In this document: piece after piece, positions 1 through 8,299 of the stretch
Position numbering within the stretch: position 1 is the stretch's first letter
Layout: each line of letters starts with the position of its first letter
Assembly (NCBI GenBank): GCA_033856235.1
Contig: JAWVFI010000164.1
Coordinates: 1-64,000 of the forward strand
Direction of reading: 5' to 3'
Length of the DNA: 64,000 nucleotides
Source of the DNA: DASXRU01 sp033856235
Lineage (GTDB): Bacteria; Acidobacteriota; Blastocatellia; Pyrinomonadales; Pyrinomonadaceae
The notes under the pieces: generated by a model
Databases searched by the model: none
Told to the model about the DNA's origin: nothing
The model's input: only the letters and a program-made list of their open reading frames with translations
Translations under genes and position numbers: made by a program

Positions 1-1289
1 ACCGGCAACTTCAATTCACCGGTGGTCAGGTCGGGTCGAGCGCGGGCCATTTCTGCAGGCGTAGTGGTGGACGAGAGCTCAGGCTCATCAGGTGCTGGAG
101 CGACTGGGAAACCGGGGGGAGCTGTCACCAGCGCAGGTTCAGGCTGCAGCAGATCGGCAACCAGGCCTTCACTTCCGCGATGCTCCAGCCAATGGCGGTA
201 GCTGACCGTCAGCAAGGCGATTACCGGTATCGCGAGAAAGATCCCAGCCACGCCCGCGAGTTCCGCCCCACACAGAATTGAAAGAATCACCGCCATCGGA
301 TGCAGGTGAATGCCGTGGCCAATCAGGCGCGGGTAGATCACGTAGTCCTGCACGATGCGCAGCACGCCGAGGAAGAGAACTACCAACAGCATCGTGCCCG
401 GACCGGAATGCAGGCCCGCCAACAACACGGCGATCAACGCAATCAAGAGCGGGCCTACGAGCGGCACGAACTCCAGCAGGCCGGCGAGTAGTCCCAGGAC
501 CAGAGCACTTGGCAATCCGAGCACTGCAAACCCGATCCCGCAAGTTACTCCCACCAGCAGCGAAGCGGTAAGCTGCGCCCGGACGTAGGCGGCCAGGGTG
601 CTGTTTACGTCTTGAAAGAATTCGTCACCGCGCCAGCGCCAGCGACCTCGCGGCAGCATCTGCAATGCCGAGCGGCGGAAGCTCTCGGCGTCCTTCAAAA
701 GGAAAAAACTGAAGATGGGAATCAGAATCAGCCAGGGGACGAACACGAACATCCAGCCCGCCACGCTGGTCGCCACGATGCTCACGAATTCGCCGATCTT
801 TTCAACAATCCGCGGCACGTTGCTGTTGATGGCTTCGATAATGCCGGGAGGCACATTACGTTGCCGCAGATACTGATTCAGGCGCTCAATACTGCCGCCG
901 ATCGTTTTCGAATAGAAGCGCGCCTGTTCCGCGAATTCAGGGAATTGCGAGCCCAGGCGAGGCACCAGCAGATAGATCACCAGCCCGACGCCGAGAAAGA
1001 GAAATAGGTAAACAATCCCGATCGCCACTCCGCGGGGCATCGTGCGCGCCCGCCCACGGATTTTCATGGGCCGGTGCACAAATTCCACCAGGGGAGCAAC
1101 TAGATACGCGAAGAAAATGGAGAGAACTATGAGGAGAAGAATGGCGGTCAGCTTGTAGATAATCCACAGCGAGGCCGCGAACGCCAGCATGATAAGCATA
1201 ACTCGCAACACGGTGCGAGTCTGTGCCCAGGCGGGGGCAGCGGCCAGCGCGGCTGACTCCGCAACCTCTTGAGTTTCCTTATCGCTCAA
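1..1289 (-). CDS. AI-2E family transporter (PerM-like permease), C-terminus cut by window edge
   Basis: Translation of the minus strand gives about 429 residues without a stop before the window edge. After a short polar N-terminus come hydrophobic helices (starting around residue 31, MLIMLAFAASLWII), a long soluble stretch, then a helix-rich C-terminal half containing LLAGLLEFVPLVGPLL and QDYVIYPRLIGHGIHLHP, the conserved pattern of the AI-2E/PerM exporter family in the inner membrane. Known members export AI-2 or act as Na+/H+ antiporters, so the substrate cannot be named. The chosen TTG start overlaps the end of the upstream PilZ gene by 11 bases, suggesting translational coupling. An ATG at 1199 is the alternative start. 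Confidence 0.85.
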   Translation of the reverse strand, partial: MSDKETQEVAESAALAAAPAWAQTRTVLRVMLIMLAFAASLWIIYKLTAILLLIVLSIFFAYLVAPLVEFVHRPMKIRGRARTMPRGVAIGIVYLFLFLGVGLVIYLLVPRLGSQFPEFAEQARFYSKTIGGSIERLNQYLRQRNVPPGIIEAINSNVPRIVEKIGEFVSIVATSVAGWMFVFVPWLILIPIFSFFLLKDAESFRRSALQMLPRGRWRWRGDEFFQDVNSTLAAYVRAQLTASLLVGVTCGIGFAVLGLPSALVLGLLAGLLEFVPLVGPLLIALIAVLLAGLHSGPGTMLLVVLFLGVLRIVQDYVIYPRLIGHGIHLHPMAVILSILCGAELAGVAGIFLAIPVIALLTVSYRHWLEHRGSEGLVADLLQPEPALVTAPPGFPVAPAPDEPELSSTTTPAEMARARPDLTTGELKLP

Positions 1290-1653
1290 GCGAGCGCCTT
1301 TCGATGCGCTTGATCAAATCATTCACGTCGTCCTTGTCCATCAGCGATAAACTCTCAAACTCAACGCCAAACGTGTTCTGGGTGCCATGATGAACTACTT
1401 CGCCCCGCAGCGATAAGGCATCGTCTTCATCGATTAGCAACAGGCCGAGGTGATCGCCTACTCGCACGTTTGGACAGGCTGGGAGGTTGCGCACGCGCAG
1501 GCCGCCAATGCTGATGTCTCCCGGCTCGCCGAGGCCGATGGATTCCCCCTGACTAACGTCTTCGACTGCCAATGTCACTTTTGAAGTAACAAAAAACCGC
1601 GGATACTTACGGCGGTCTTGAAAGGATGAATTGGCTGGGGGTGTTTCGAGCAT
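1279..1653 (-). CDS. PilZ domain protein
   Basis: A 124-residue single-domain PilZ protein. The c-di-GMP binding signature is present: RRKYPRF (RxxxR type) at about residues 14-20 and DISIGGLRV (D/NxSxxG) near 46-54. PilZ proteins bind cyclic di-GMP and pass the signal to motility, secretion or envelope partners. A strong Shine-Dalgarno (AAAGGAG, 9 bases upstream) fixes the start. It lies between a second PilZ-like gene and the AI-2E permease in one minus-strand operon. Diguanylate cyclase capacity is encoded elsewhere in the window (43.9 kb). The effector partner is unknown. Confidence 0.88.
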   Translation of the reverse strand: MLETPPANSSFQDRRKYPRFFVTSKVTLAVEDVSQGESIGLGEPGDISIGGLRVRNLPACPNVRVGDHLGLLLIDEDDALSLRGEVVHHGTQNTFGVEFESLSLMDKDDVNDLIKRIERRSLER

Positions 1654-1696
1654 TAGTCGAATCTCCTTTCGATCAGCTTAGTGGGTTGGGAGCAAG

Positions 1697-2101
1697 TTAG
1701 TGGGCCAGGTCGTCTTCCTCATCCTCGTCGTCTTCGGTTTCGCTGGGGGGGGCGTAGATTTGTGGCGCGGCGGGCTCCCAAACCAGACCGCGCCACTCAT
1801 CTGTGGCATCCAGCAACTGCAGCGCCGCCAGAGGATGACCCGGATTGCGTTCAATCCGCAGCACTTCAGCGACTACCTGCAATTGCTCATGGTTACCGCC
1901 CACCACTTGCAGATGCACGCGGCTGCCGACTTCTGGAAGTCCGCGCGGCAGGTGGACCAACGCGCCGTCGGGCCCAATGTTTTCGGTTTCGCCTTCAGCG
2001 ACAACATGGACCCCGTCCTTAGTGTCCCATTCGGCGCGGATTTCTACTGCGGCTAAATAACGTGGGCCGGATCGAGTATCCATAGTTGGACTACGTGTCA
2101 T
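1697..2101 (-). CDS. PilZ-like domain protein with acidic C-terminal tail
   Basis: A protein of about 134 residues. RYLAAVEIRAEW followed by TENIGPDGALVHLPRGLPEVG resembles a PilZ fold with the NxxxxG turn, but the arginine motif is weaker than in the neighbour. The last 15 or so residues are almost all acidic (ETEDDEDEEDDLAH). The open frame extends upstream to 2371, but that part reads through an inverted-repeat element. The start at 2101 has AGGAG ten bases upstream and is preferred. It is first in the operon with the PilZ and AI-2E permease genes. Binding of c-di-GMP is uncertain given the degenerate motif. Confidence 0.7.
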   Translation of the reverse strand: MTRSPTMDTRSGPRYLAAVEIRAEWDTKDGVHVVAEGETENIGPDGALVHLPRGLPEVGSRVHLQVVGGNHEQLQVVAEVLRIERNPGHPLAALQLLDATDEWRGLVWEPAAPQIYAPPSETEDDEDEEDDLAH

Positions 2102-2196
2102 GTCTTCAAATCTCCTGACCGAGTGAGAAGGCTGCTTAACGTCAACGGCGTATGATATACGGAAACCACGAATTAGCAGAACGATTTTGGGGACTA

Positions 2197-2377
2197 TTTG
2201 GAGTGCGCCGGCAGAGCGAAGCGGCGACGGCGCTTTGGATTCGTTTTGCCTTCGGATCTCTAGGTTGTATGTACCAACGGAACTGAAGGCTAATAGGAGT
2301 TCAAAAAAATGCAGCAGGGAAGCGACACCACTGATCCAAAGCGCCGTCGCCGCTTCGCTCTGCCGGCGCACTCCAAA
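2197..2377. repeat. Intergenic inverted-repeat element with perfect 44-base arms (family A)
   Basis: The left arm (2197-2240) and right arm (2334-2377) are exact reverse complements, beginning TTTGGAGTGCGCCGGC and ending CGCTTTGGAT. The 93-base centre has no ORF of note. A diverged sibling lies at 20565-20687. The structure resembles a MITE or REPIN and ends 4 bases from the acsA stop codon. Confidence 0.9.
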
Positions 2378-2380
2378 AAG

Positions 2381-4330
2381 CTATTCCTCTTCAGTTCTTA
2401 GTTTTTCCAACACGGAAAAATCTTCCAGCGTGGTGGTGTCGCCGGCGACGCTGCCGCTGGTGGCTAACTCGCGCAACAGCCGGCGCATGATCTTGCCGGA
2501 GCGCGTCTTCGGCAGCATGTCGCTGAAGCGAATCTCATCCGGCCGGGCCAGGGCGCCAATCTCTTTCGCCACGTGGCGTCGCAATTCCTCTTTCAATTCA
2601 TTTGAGGTGGCGCGGCCCGCTTCGAGTGTTACGAACGCGACAATGGCTGAGCCTTTCAGCTCGTCTGGCCGAGCCACGACGGCGGCTTCGGCGACTGCCT
2701 CGTGTGAAACCAGCGCGCTTTCGATCTCCGCAGTTCCCAGGCGGTGGCCGCTGACATTAATCACATCGTCGATCCGGCCCATGATCCAAAAGTATCCTTC
2801 TCGATCGCGGCGCGCGCCATCACCAGCAAAATAGATGCCGTCAATTTGCGACCAGTACTGTTCGCGATACCGCTCATCGTCTCCCCAGATGGTCCGCAGC
2901 ATCGACGGCCAGGGCCGCTTAATCACCAGGTAGCCGCCTTCGTTAGCGCCTACTGGCTTTCCGTCGCGGGTCATGACGTCAGCTTCAATTCCGGGAAAAG
3001 GTTTAGTCGCGGAGCCGGGCTTGGTCGGAGTGGCGCCCGGCAGCGGGGCAATCATGATGGCGCCGGTTTCCGTCTGCCACCAGGTATCTACAATGGGGCA
3101 ACGCTCTTTTCCGATGACTCGGTTATACCAAATCCATGCTTCGGGGTTGATTGGTTCGCCGACGGTACCCAGTAAACGGAGGCTGGACAAATCGTGCTTC
3201 AGTGGCCACTGCTCGCCCCATTTGATAAAGGCGCGAATCGCAGTCGGCGCGGTATAAAAAATACTGATCCGGTGACGCTCAATTATCTGCCAGAAGCGAT
3301 CAGACGCCGGATGGTTTGGTGCGCCTTCGTACATGAACGAGGTAGCGCCGTTTGAGAGCGGGCCGTAGACCACGTAACTATGGCCCGTCACCCAACCAAT
3401 GTCCGCAGTGCACCAGTAAGTGTCTTCATCCTTAAGATCGAAAATCCATTTAGTAGTCAGATGCGTCTGAAGCAGGTAACCGGCAGTGGTGTGCAGAATC
3501 CCTTTTGGTTTTCCGGTGGTGCCGGAGGTGTAAAGGATGAAGAGCGGATGCTCGCTATCAAGCTCTGCTGCCGGACACTGCCCATCAACGTTTTCCATCA
3601 ACTCATGCCACCAGTGATCGCGGCCAGTTTCCATCCTGATTTCTGCCCCGCTGCGGCGCACGACGACGCAAGCTTTGACGGAGGGCGTTTCTTTCAGCGC
3701 CTCATCAACCGCGGGCTTCAGCTTCACTTCAGTGCCGCGGCGCCATCCTCCATCAGCCGTCACGACGGCTTTGCACTGGGCGTCATTAATGCGATCAATC
3801 AGGGCAGCGCTGGAAAAGCCACCGAAGATCACTGAATGGGTGGCCCCGATGCGCGCGCACGCCAACATGGCGATAGCGAGTTCCGGAATCAGCGGCATGT
3901 AGAGCGCGACTCGATCGCCTTTTGCAACCCCCAGGCGCTTCAGCACATTGGCAAAGCGACAGACTTCATGGTGCAGTTGTTGATAAGTGAGGGTGCGCTG
4001 CTCGCCGGGTTCGCCTTCCCAGATGAGGGCGGCTTTATTGCGTCGCCATGTCTGCAGATGCCGATCGAGGCAGTTGTAAGAGATGTTGATTTTGCCACCG
4101 GCGAACCATTCGGCGTGCGGCGGGTTCCAATTCAACACCGTGTCCCAACGTTTGAACCAGTGCAACTCTTCTGCCATCCGGGCCCAGAAACCTTCCGGAT
4201 CTGAGGATGCTTCGCTGCGCAGTTGCTCCAGCTCTTCCATTGAGCCCACCTGCGCCTGCGCCGCAAACTCTCGAGACGGCGGAAAGACTCGCTCCTCATG
4301 CATCACCGATTCAATATTCGTTGTCGCCAT
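2381..4330 (-). CDS. acsA: Acetyl-CoA synthetase (AMP-forming)
   Basis: A 649-residue acyl-adenylate enzyme of normal length for acetyl-CoA synthetase. It activates acetate with ATP and CoA to acetyl-CoA through acetyl-AMP in the cytoplasm. Seen motifs: P-loop-like YTSGTTGKPKG (267-277), WWQTETG acetate-pocket motif (417-423), the hinge region GRIDDVINVSGHRLG (about 518-532), and the C-terminal catalytic lysine in PKTRSGK (K613), the site acetylated in known members. The N-terminal ACAS domain (FWARMAEELHWFKRWD) supports Acs over other acyl-CoA synthetases. It appears monocistronic, flanked by repeat elements on both sides. Confidence 0.97.
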   Translation of the reverse strand: MATTNIESVMHEERVFPPSREFAAQAQVGSMEELEQLRSEASSDPEGFWARMAEELHWFKRWDTVLNWNPPHAEWFAGGKINISYNCLDRHLQTWRRNKAALIWEGEPGEQRTLTYQQLHHEVCRFANVLKRLGVAKGDRVALYMPLIPELAIAMLACARIGATHSVIFGGFSSAALIDRINDAQCKAVVTADGGWRRGTEVKLKPAVDEALKETPSVKACVVVRRSGAEIRMETGRDHWWHELMENVDGQCPAAELDSEHPLFILYTSGTTGKPKGILHTTAGYLLQTHLTTKWIFDLKDEDTYWCTADIGWVTGHSYVVYGPLSNGATSFMYEGAPNHPASDRFWQIIERHRISIFYTAPTAIRAFIKWGEQWPLKHDLSSLRLLGTVGEPINPEAWIWYNRVIGKERCPIVDTWWQTETGAIMIAPLPGATPTKPGSATKPFPGIEADVMTRDGKPVGANEGGYLVIKRPWPSMLRTIWGDDERYREQYWSQIDGIYFAGDGARRDREGYFWIMGRIDDVINVSGHRLGTAEIESALVSHEAVAEAAVVARPDELKGSAIVAFVTLEAGRATSNELKEELRRHVAKEIGALARPDEIRFSDMLPKTRSGKIMRRLLRELATSGSVAGDTTTLEDFSVLEKLRTEEE

Positions 4331-4431
4331 GAAATGTCGTTTCCCTTATTAAATTTGCTTTCAGCGTTGTGTATCACATTCCGGCTTGGCCCGACAAACG
4401 AAGGCGATCGCGGATCTAACGCCCTAAATAC

Positions 4432-4520
4432 TGTAGGGGCGGCCCTCCGTGTGGCCGCCCCCTTTCTAAAAACCTGGTGTCGCTACGAACGGGGTGGCCA
4501 CACGGAGGGCCACCCCTACA
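4432..4520. repeat. Paired palindromic repeat, TGTAGGGG family (family B)
   Basis: TGTAGGGGCGGCCCTCCG (left, from 4432) and its near-exact reverse complement ending CACCCCTACA (to 4520) enclose about 28 bases. Each arm is itself self-complementary around CCCTCCGTGTGG. The same unit occurs inside the GT39 gene (51398-51430), and a shortened relative is at 61982-62006. Confidence 0.85.
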
Positions 4521-4522
4521 AA

Positions 4523-6187
4523 TTAGCGGTTTGTTAACTCGGCCGGCAATTGCTTATCAACCTTTGGTCGCAACGGCCGGTTGGCAACTTCCCACAGCGT
4601 CATGTAGATCGTGCGCGTAATCTTCTCCATCTTCGGGTAGTCAATCTTGTCCGGCGAATCTCCGGGGCGGTGGTAATCCTCATGGACGCCGTCGAAGAAA
4701 AAGACGATGGGGATTCCTTTGCGCGCGTAGTTGTAATGATCGCTGCGAAAGAAAAAGCGGTTGGGATCGGCAGGATCGTCGTAGCGGTAATTATATTCAA
4801 GATTCAGATATGTCTTGTTGACGGTGTCGGTGAGCTCGCCCAGTTCGGTGCTCATCATTTTCGAACCGATGACATAAATCTGGTTCGCGCCAGCCAGGTC
4901 CCGATTGCGCGGATTGGTGTCGCCTTCTTTCTTGCTGCGGCCAATCATGTCGATATTCAGTTGCGTCACGATCCGATCGAGGGGAATCGTCGGGTATTCC
5001 GTGAAATAGCGCGAGCCCCACAGACCCTTTTCCTCGCCTGCATGCCAGACGAAAAGGACGGAACGCTTCGGCCGTGTTTTCGCATGGGCCAACGCCTCAG
5101 CCATCGCCAGCAGCGCCGTGGTCCCCGATCCGTCATCATCGGCGCCGTTGTAGATCGCATCGCCGTTAAGCGGCACGCCGATGCCTACATGATCGTAATG
5201 CGCCCCCAGGGCGACGTACTCGCTCTTCAAAACGGGGTCGCTGCCTTCAAATATCGCCACCACATTTTGTGTGGGGATTTTCTCAGTCTTTACCGCGATG
5301 GTGAATCCGACTTTCTTGCCGGCGCTGAGTTCAAACGGCTCAACCGCTTCGCCCAGAATGCCGCGGTTTAGCAAGTTGGTAGCTTCAAACTTTTCGCCCT
5401 GAAAAAGCGCGGTCGCCATTCTCAAGGAAAGCCAAACAGACGGCATGGCAGGATTGGTTTGGGTCTGAAACTTCTCGACCACGGTGGTGCCACGAGTGGT
5501 GGCGCGCTGGCGGGTGCGGTCCCAGTTCAGCAGCATCGAGAAATCGGGAATCGCCAAAACCCCTTTCGCGCCGTGACGCTGGGCGTACATTGCCGGGTTG
5601 GCCCAGTCTTCGCCGCGGGTCCCTTTCAGATCGGCTTGCGAAACGCCTTTCGGAAGTCCTTCGCCAAATACCACTACGATCTTGTCCTTAACGTCGATTC
5701 CTTTATAGGCGTCGATGTCTTTCGACTTGATCACCCAGCCATGGCCCACGTACACGAGCGGACCTTCCAGAGTCGCGCCCACGGCGTTCGGCAGAAAATC
5801 TTCGCCAAAGTTGAAACGCTGCCCATTGATTTCGGCGTGAGTGGCAGGAGCATCAAGTTGATTGCGCACCAGCGTGATGCGTTGAAAGTAACCATCATCG
5901 CCCGCCGGCTTAAGTCCCCAGCGGGAAAGATTCATCGCCAGGAAGCGCGCCGTTGTGTCCAGCCCGCGCGAAGGCGTGTCCCGACCTTCCATCTCATCCG
6001 AAGCGATGAAGGACAGATAATCTTTAAGCTGCGCCGCTGTGATCTGATCAGCGCCACGGGCTGACGCAGTCGCGGCCGTGTTTGTGGTTTTGGCTTTAGG
6101 GCTCTTGCGCTGGGCAAGAGTCGTGGGTTGTGCAAACGTTAGAGCAAGTAATAAGAGGACGAATGAAACGAGTTTTGGTTTGCGCAT
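4523..6187 (-). CDS. Secreted M28 family zinc aminopeptidase with PA domain
   Basis: A 554-residue exported peptidase. An N-terminal signal peptide (about residues 1-25, ending near QPTTLAQ) is followed by a PA-type insert (VYVGHGWVIKSKDIDAYKG region) and a C-terminal M28 domain. The expected two-zinc ligands are visible: LGAHYDHVG (about 327), NGADDDGSGT (about 347), HAGEEKGLWG with the catalytic Glu (about 386), NIDMIGRS (about 412) and FRSDHYNYA (about 482). It likely trims N-terminal residues from peptides in the periplasm or outside the cell. Flanked by repeat elements, it probably has its own transcript. Confidence 0.93.
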   Translation of the reverse strand: MRKPKLVSFVLLLLALTFAQPTTLAQRKSPKAKTTNTAATASARGADQITAAQLKDYLSFIASDEMEGRDTPSRGLDTTARFLAMNLSRWGLKPAGDDGYFQRITLVRNQLDAPATHAEINGQRFNFGEDFLPNAVGATLEGPLVYVGHGWVIKSKDIDAYKGIDVKDKIVVVFGEGLPKGVSQADLKGTRGEDWANPAMYAQRHGAKGVLAIPDFSMLLNWDRTRQRATTRGTTVVEKFQTQTNPAMPSVWLSLRMATALFQGEKFEATNLLNRGILGEAVEPFELSAGKKVGFTIAVKTEKIPTQNVVAIFEGSDPVLKSEYVALGAHYDHVGIGVPLNGDAIYNGADDDGSGTTALLAMAEALAHAKTRPKRSVLFVWHAGEEKGLWGSRYFTEYPTIPLDRIVTQLNIDMIGRSKKEGDTNPRNRDLAGANQIYVIGSKMMSTELGELTDTVNKTYLNLEYNYRYDDPADPNRFFFRSDHYNYARKGIPIVFFFDGVHEDYHRPGDSPDKIDYPKMEKITRTIYMTLWEVANRPLRPKVDKQLPAELTNR

Positions 6188-6230
6188 TTGATGTCTTATT
6201 CGTAAAGGCCGGACTACGGGTTTCGTAGTA

Positions 6231-6393
6231 GCGACGCGGCTGTGCCGCCTGATGCGCGGAAAGACTCCGCCTTTCCGCGCATGGGTTCAATGGGACAGGG
6301 GCTGCGCCCCGAAATCTTGGGCGTAGCCCCAATCACTTCACGATTTGAAACGGTGGGGCAGAGCCACCACCGCACCTCAGGCGGCAGAACCGT
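6231..6393. repeat. Intergenic palindromic element (family C)
   Basis: The left end GCGGCTGTGCCGCCTGATG and the right end (reverse complement reading TTCTGCCGCCTGAGGTGCGG) pair with each other. Between them are further short hairpins such as GGGGCTGCGCCCC and GGCGGAGT-type pairs. A sibling with the same ends lies at 42455-42610. No gene is seen between 6188 and 6450 apart from this element. Confidence 0.75.
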
Positions 6394-6450
6394 GAAGGCA
6401 AAACGTTAGTTAAAAGCTCGAGTAAATTCCGCATCCATTTCGGCTCACGA

Positions 6451-7842
6451 TTACGCGTGCTGCACTGCCTGCACTAATCTGGTCAATGATTCCTTGGCAT
6501 CACCGTAGAGCATGCCGGTTACGTCTTTGAAGAAGAGCGGGTTTTCCAATCCCGAAAACCCTTTGCCCTGACCGCGTTTCAAGACCACGACGGACTTCGC
6601 GCGATCCACTTCCAGAATCGGCATGCCCGCAATCGGGCTACCGGGATTATCGCGCGCGTCCGGATTTACCACGTCGTTGGCGCCGATCACCACCGCTACA
6701 TCAGTTGCCGGAAACTCGGGATTGATTTGTTCCAACTCATACAACGACGAGTAGGGCACGTTGGCTTCGGCCAGCAGCACATTCATATGACCGGGCATGC
6801 GGCCGGCCACAGGATGGATGCCATACTTTACGGTGACGCCCCGCTTCTCCAACGTCTCGCCGAGTTCGCGGACGATGTGCTGCGCCTGGGCGGTGGCCAT
6901 CCCATAGCCGGGCACGAAGACCACCTGCTTCGCATATGCGAGCTGGATGGCCACGTCATCGACGTTGATCTCGCGCATTGAACCCTGTTGCGCTTCGCCT
7001 ACGGACACAGTTGCCGCACTGCCAAAAGCGCCGAACAGCACGTTGGTCATCGAACGATTCATGGCGCGGCACATGAGGATCGAAAGGATGAAACCGGAAA
7101 ACCCGTCCAGCGTGCCTGCGATAATCAAGACCTTATTTGAAAGCACAAACCCGGTGGCCGCCGACGCCAGACCCGCGTAAGAATTCAACAGCGACATCAC
7201 CACCGGCATATCAGCGGCGCCAATCGGCAGCACCAGCAGCAGCCCGAAGACAAAGGCCAGTCCCACCATCAGAAAAAAGAGCGGCATCGAGGCCGGCATG
7301 AAAATTAGATAGATAAAAATGCCGACAGTCGTAGCCAGCAACGCCATGTTGAAGATGTTCTGGCCCTTATAAGTTAGCGGCGTGCCGCGCACCAGGCCCT
7401 GCAGTTTGGCAAATGCCAGCAAGCTGCCGGTCGTCGTCAGCGCGCCCAGCATCACTTCAAATCCCAGGGCGCCCATGGTGATGCGATCGAGATGCCCGCC
7501 AAATCCGTAGTGCCGGTAATATTCCGAAATGCCGACCAGGGCCGCCGCGAAGGCCCCGAACGCATGCGAGAGCGCGGTCCGTTGCGGCATCGCAGTCATC
7601 GGCACCCAAACGCCCATGACCAAACCGATCAGCGAGCCGACGACCAGTCCGATGATGATCCAGGTGTAGTCAATTATCTCCAGATGCATCAGCGTGCCGA
7701 TGATGGCCATCAGCATGCCGAACTCAGCCAGATGCATTCCACGCTTCGCAGTTTCGGGATGGCTCAGCCCCTTCAATCCCAGGATGAAGAGGATGGAAGC
7801 GAGCAGGTAGCTGAATTCAATAAAGTAAGTTTGCCAGTGCAT
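6451..7842 (-). CDS. pntB: NAD(P) transhydrogenase subunit beta
   Basis: A 463-residue membrane protein of normal length for PntB. The N-terminal two thirds holds about eight or nine transmembrane helices (proton channel, domain II), starting FSYLLASILFILGLKGLSHPE. The soluble C-terminal domain III binds NADP(H), with PGYGMATAQAQH and VVIGANDVVNPDA as the characteristic loops. With PntAA and PntAB it couples proton re-entry to hydride transfer from NADH to NADP+, supplying NADPH. It is last in the pntAA-pntAB-pntB operon. Confidence 0.97.
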   Translation of the reverse strand: MHWQTYFIEFSYLLASILFILGLKGLSHPETAKRGMHLAEFGMLMAIIGTLMHLEIIDYTWIIIGLVVGSLIGLVMGVWVPMTAMPQRTALSHAFGAFAAALVGISEYYRHYGFGGHLDRITMGALGFEVMLGALTTTGSLLAFAKLQGLVRGTPLTYKGQNIFNMALLATTVGIFIYLIFMPASMPLFFLMVGLAFVFGLLLVLPIGAADMPVVMSLLNSYAGLASAATGFVLSNKVLIIAGTLDGFSGFILSILMCRAMNRSMTNVLFGAFGSAATVSVGEAQQGSMREINVDDVAIQLAYAKQVVFVPGYGMATAQAQHIVRELGETLEKRGVTVKYGIHPVAGRMPGHMNVLLAEANVPYSSLYELEQINPEFPATDVAVVIGANDVVNPDARDNPGSPIAGMPILEVDRAKSVVVLKRGQGKGFSGLENPLFFKDVTGMLYGDAKESLTRLVQAVQHA

Positions 7843-7937
7843 TTGAAAATTTCAGATCTTGAGATCTTAAATCTCAAATTCGCAGATCAAATTTGAGAGG
7901 TTGACGCAAAACTACCGCTATCCCAGTGGTACTGACT

Positions 7938-8246
7938 TCATTTCTTCACAGCCGGCGCGGTTGGTTTCCGTTTGAACATCCCCAGCATCCGGTCCGTGAT
8001 TACGAAACCACCGACTACGTTCGTGGTCGAGCAAACCACCGCCGCAAAACCCAGAATTGTGCTCACTTTGTTGTAGTGTGCGCCGGCCGTCACAATCGAA
8101 CCCACCAGCGAGATACCTGAAATGGCATTGGTTGCCGACATCAATGGCGTGTGCAGCAGCGGCGGCACGCGCGAGATCACCTGGTACCCGAGAAAGGCGG
8201 CGAGAGCAAAAACGTATAGCGCAGTGATTAAAGTCTCAGGTGTCAT
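7938..8246 (-). CDS. pntAB: NAD(P) transhydrogenase subunit alpha part 2 (membrane part)
   Basis: A 102-residue protein with three or four hydrophobic helices, including LYVFALAAFLGYQVISRVP and SATNAISGISLVGSI, the pattern of the separate membrane portion of the alpha subunit. In E. coli this part is fused to PntA. Here it is a separate gene, as in Rhodospirillum-type three-gene transhydrogenases. It lies between pntAA and pntB in the same orientation and contributes helices to the proton channel of domain II. Confidence 0.95.
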   Translation of the reverse strand: MTPETLITALYVFALAAFLGYQVISRVPPLLHTPLMSATNAISGISLVGSIVTAGAHYNKVSTILGFAAVVCSTTNVVGGFVITDRMLGMFKRKPTAPAVKK

Positions 8247-8299
8247 CTCAATGTCCTTTCAGGCGGGCTCACTCAGACTTATGATTTCGCGCGGCGAAC

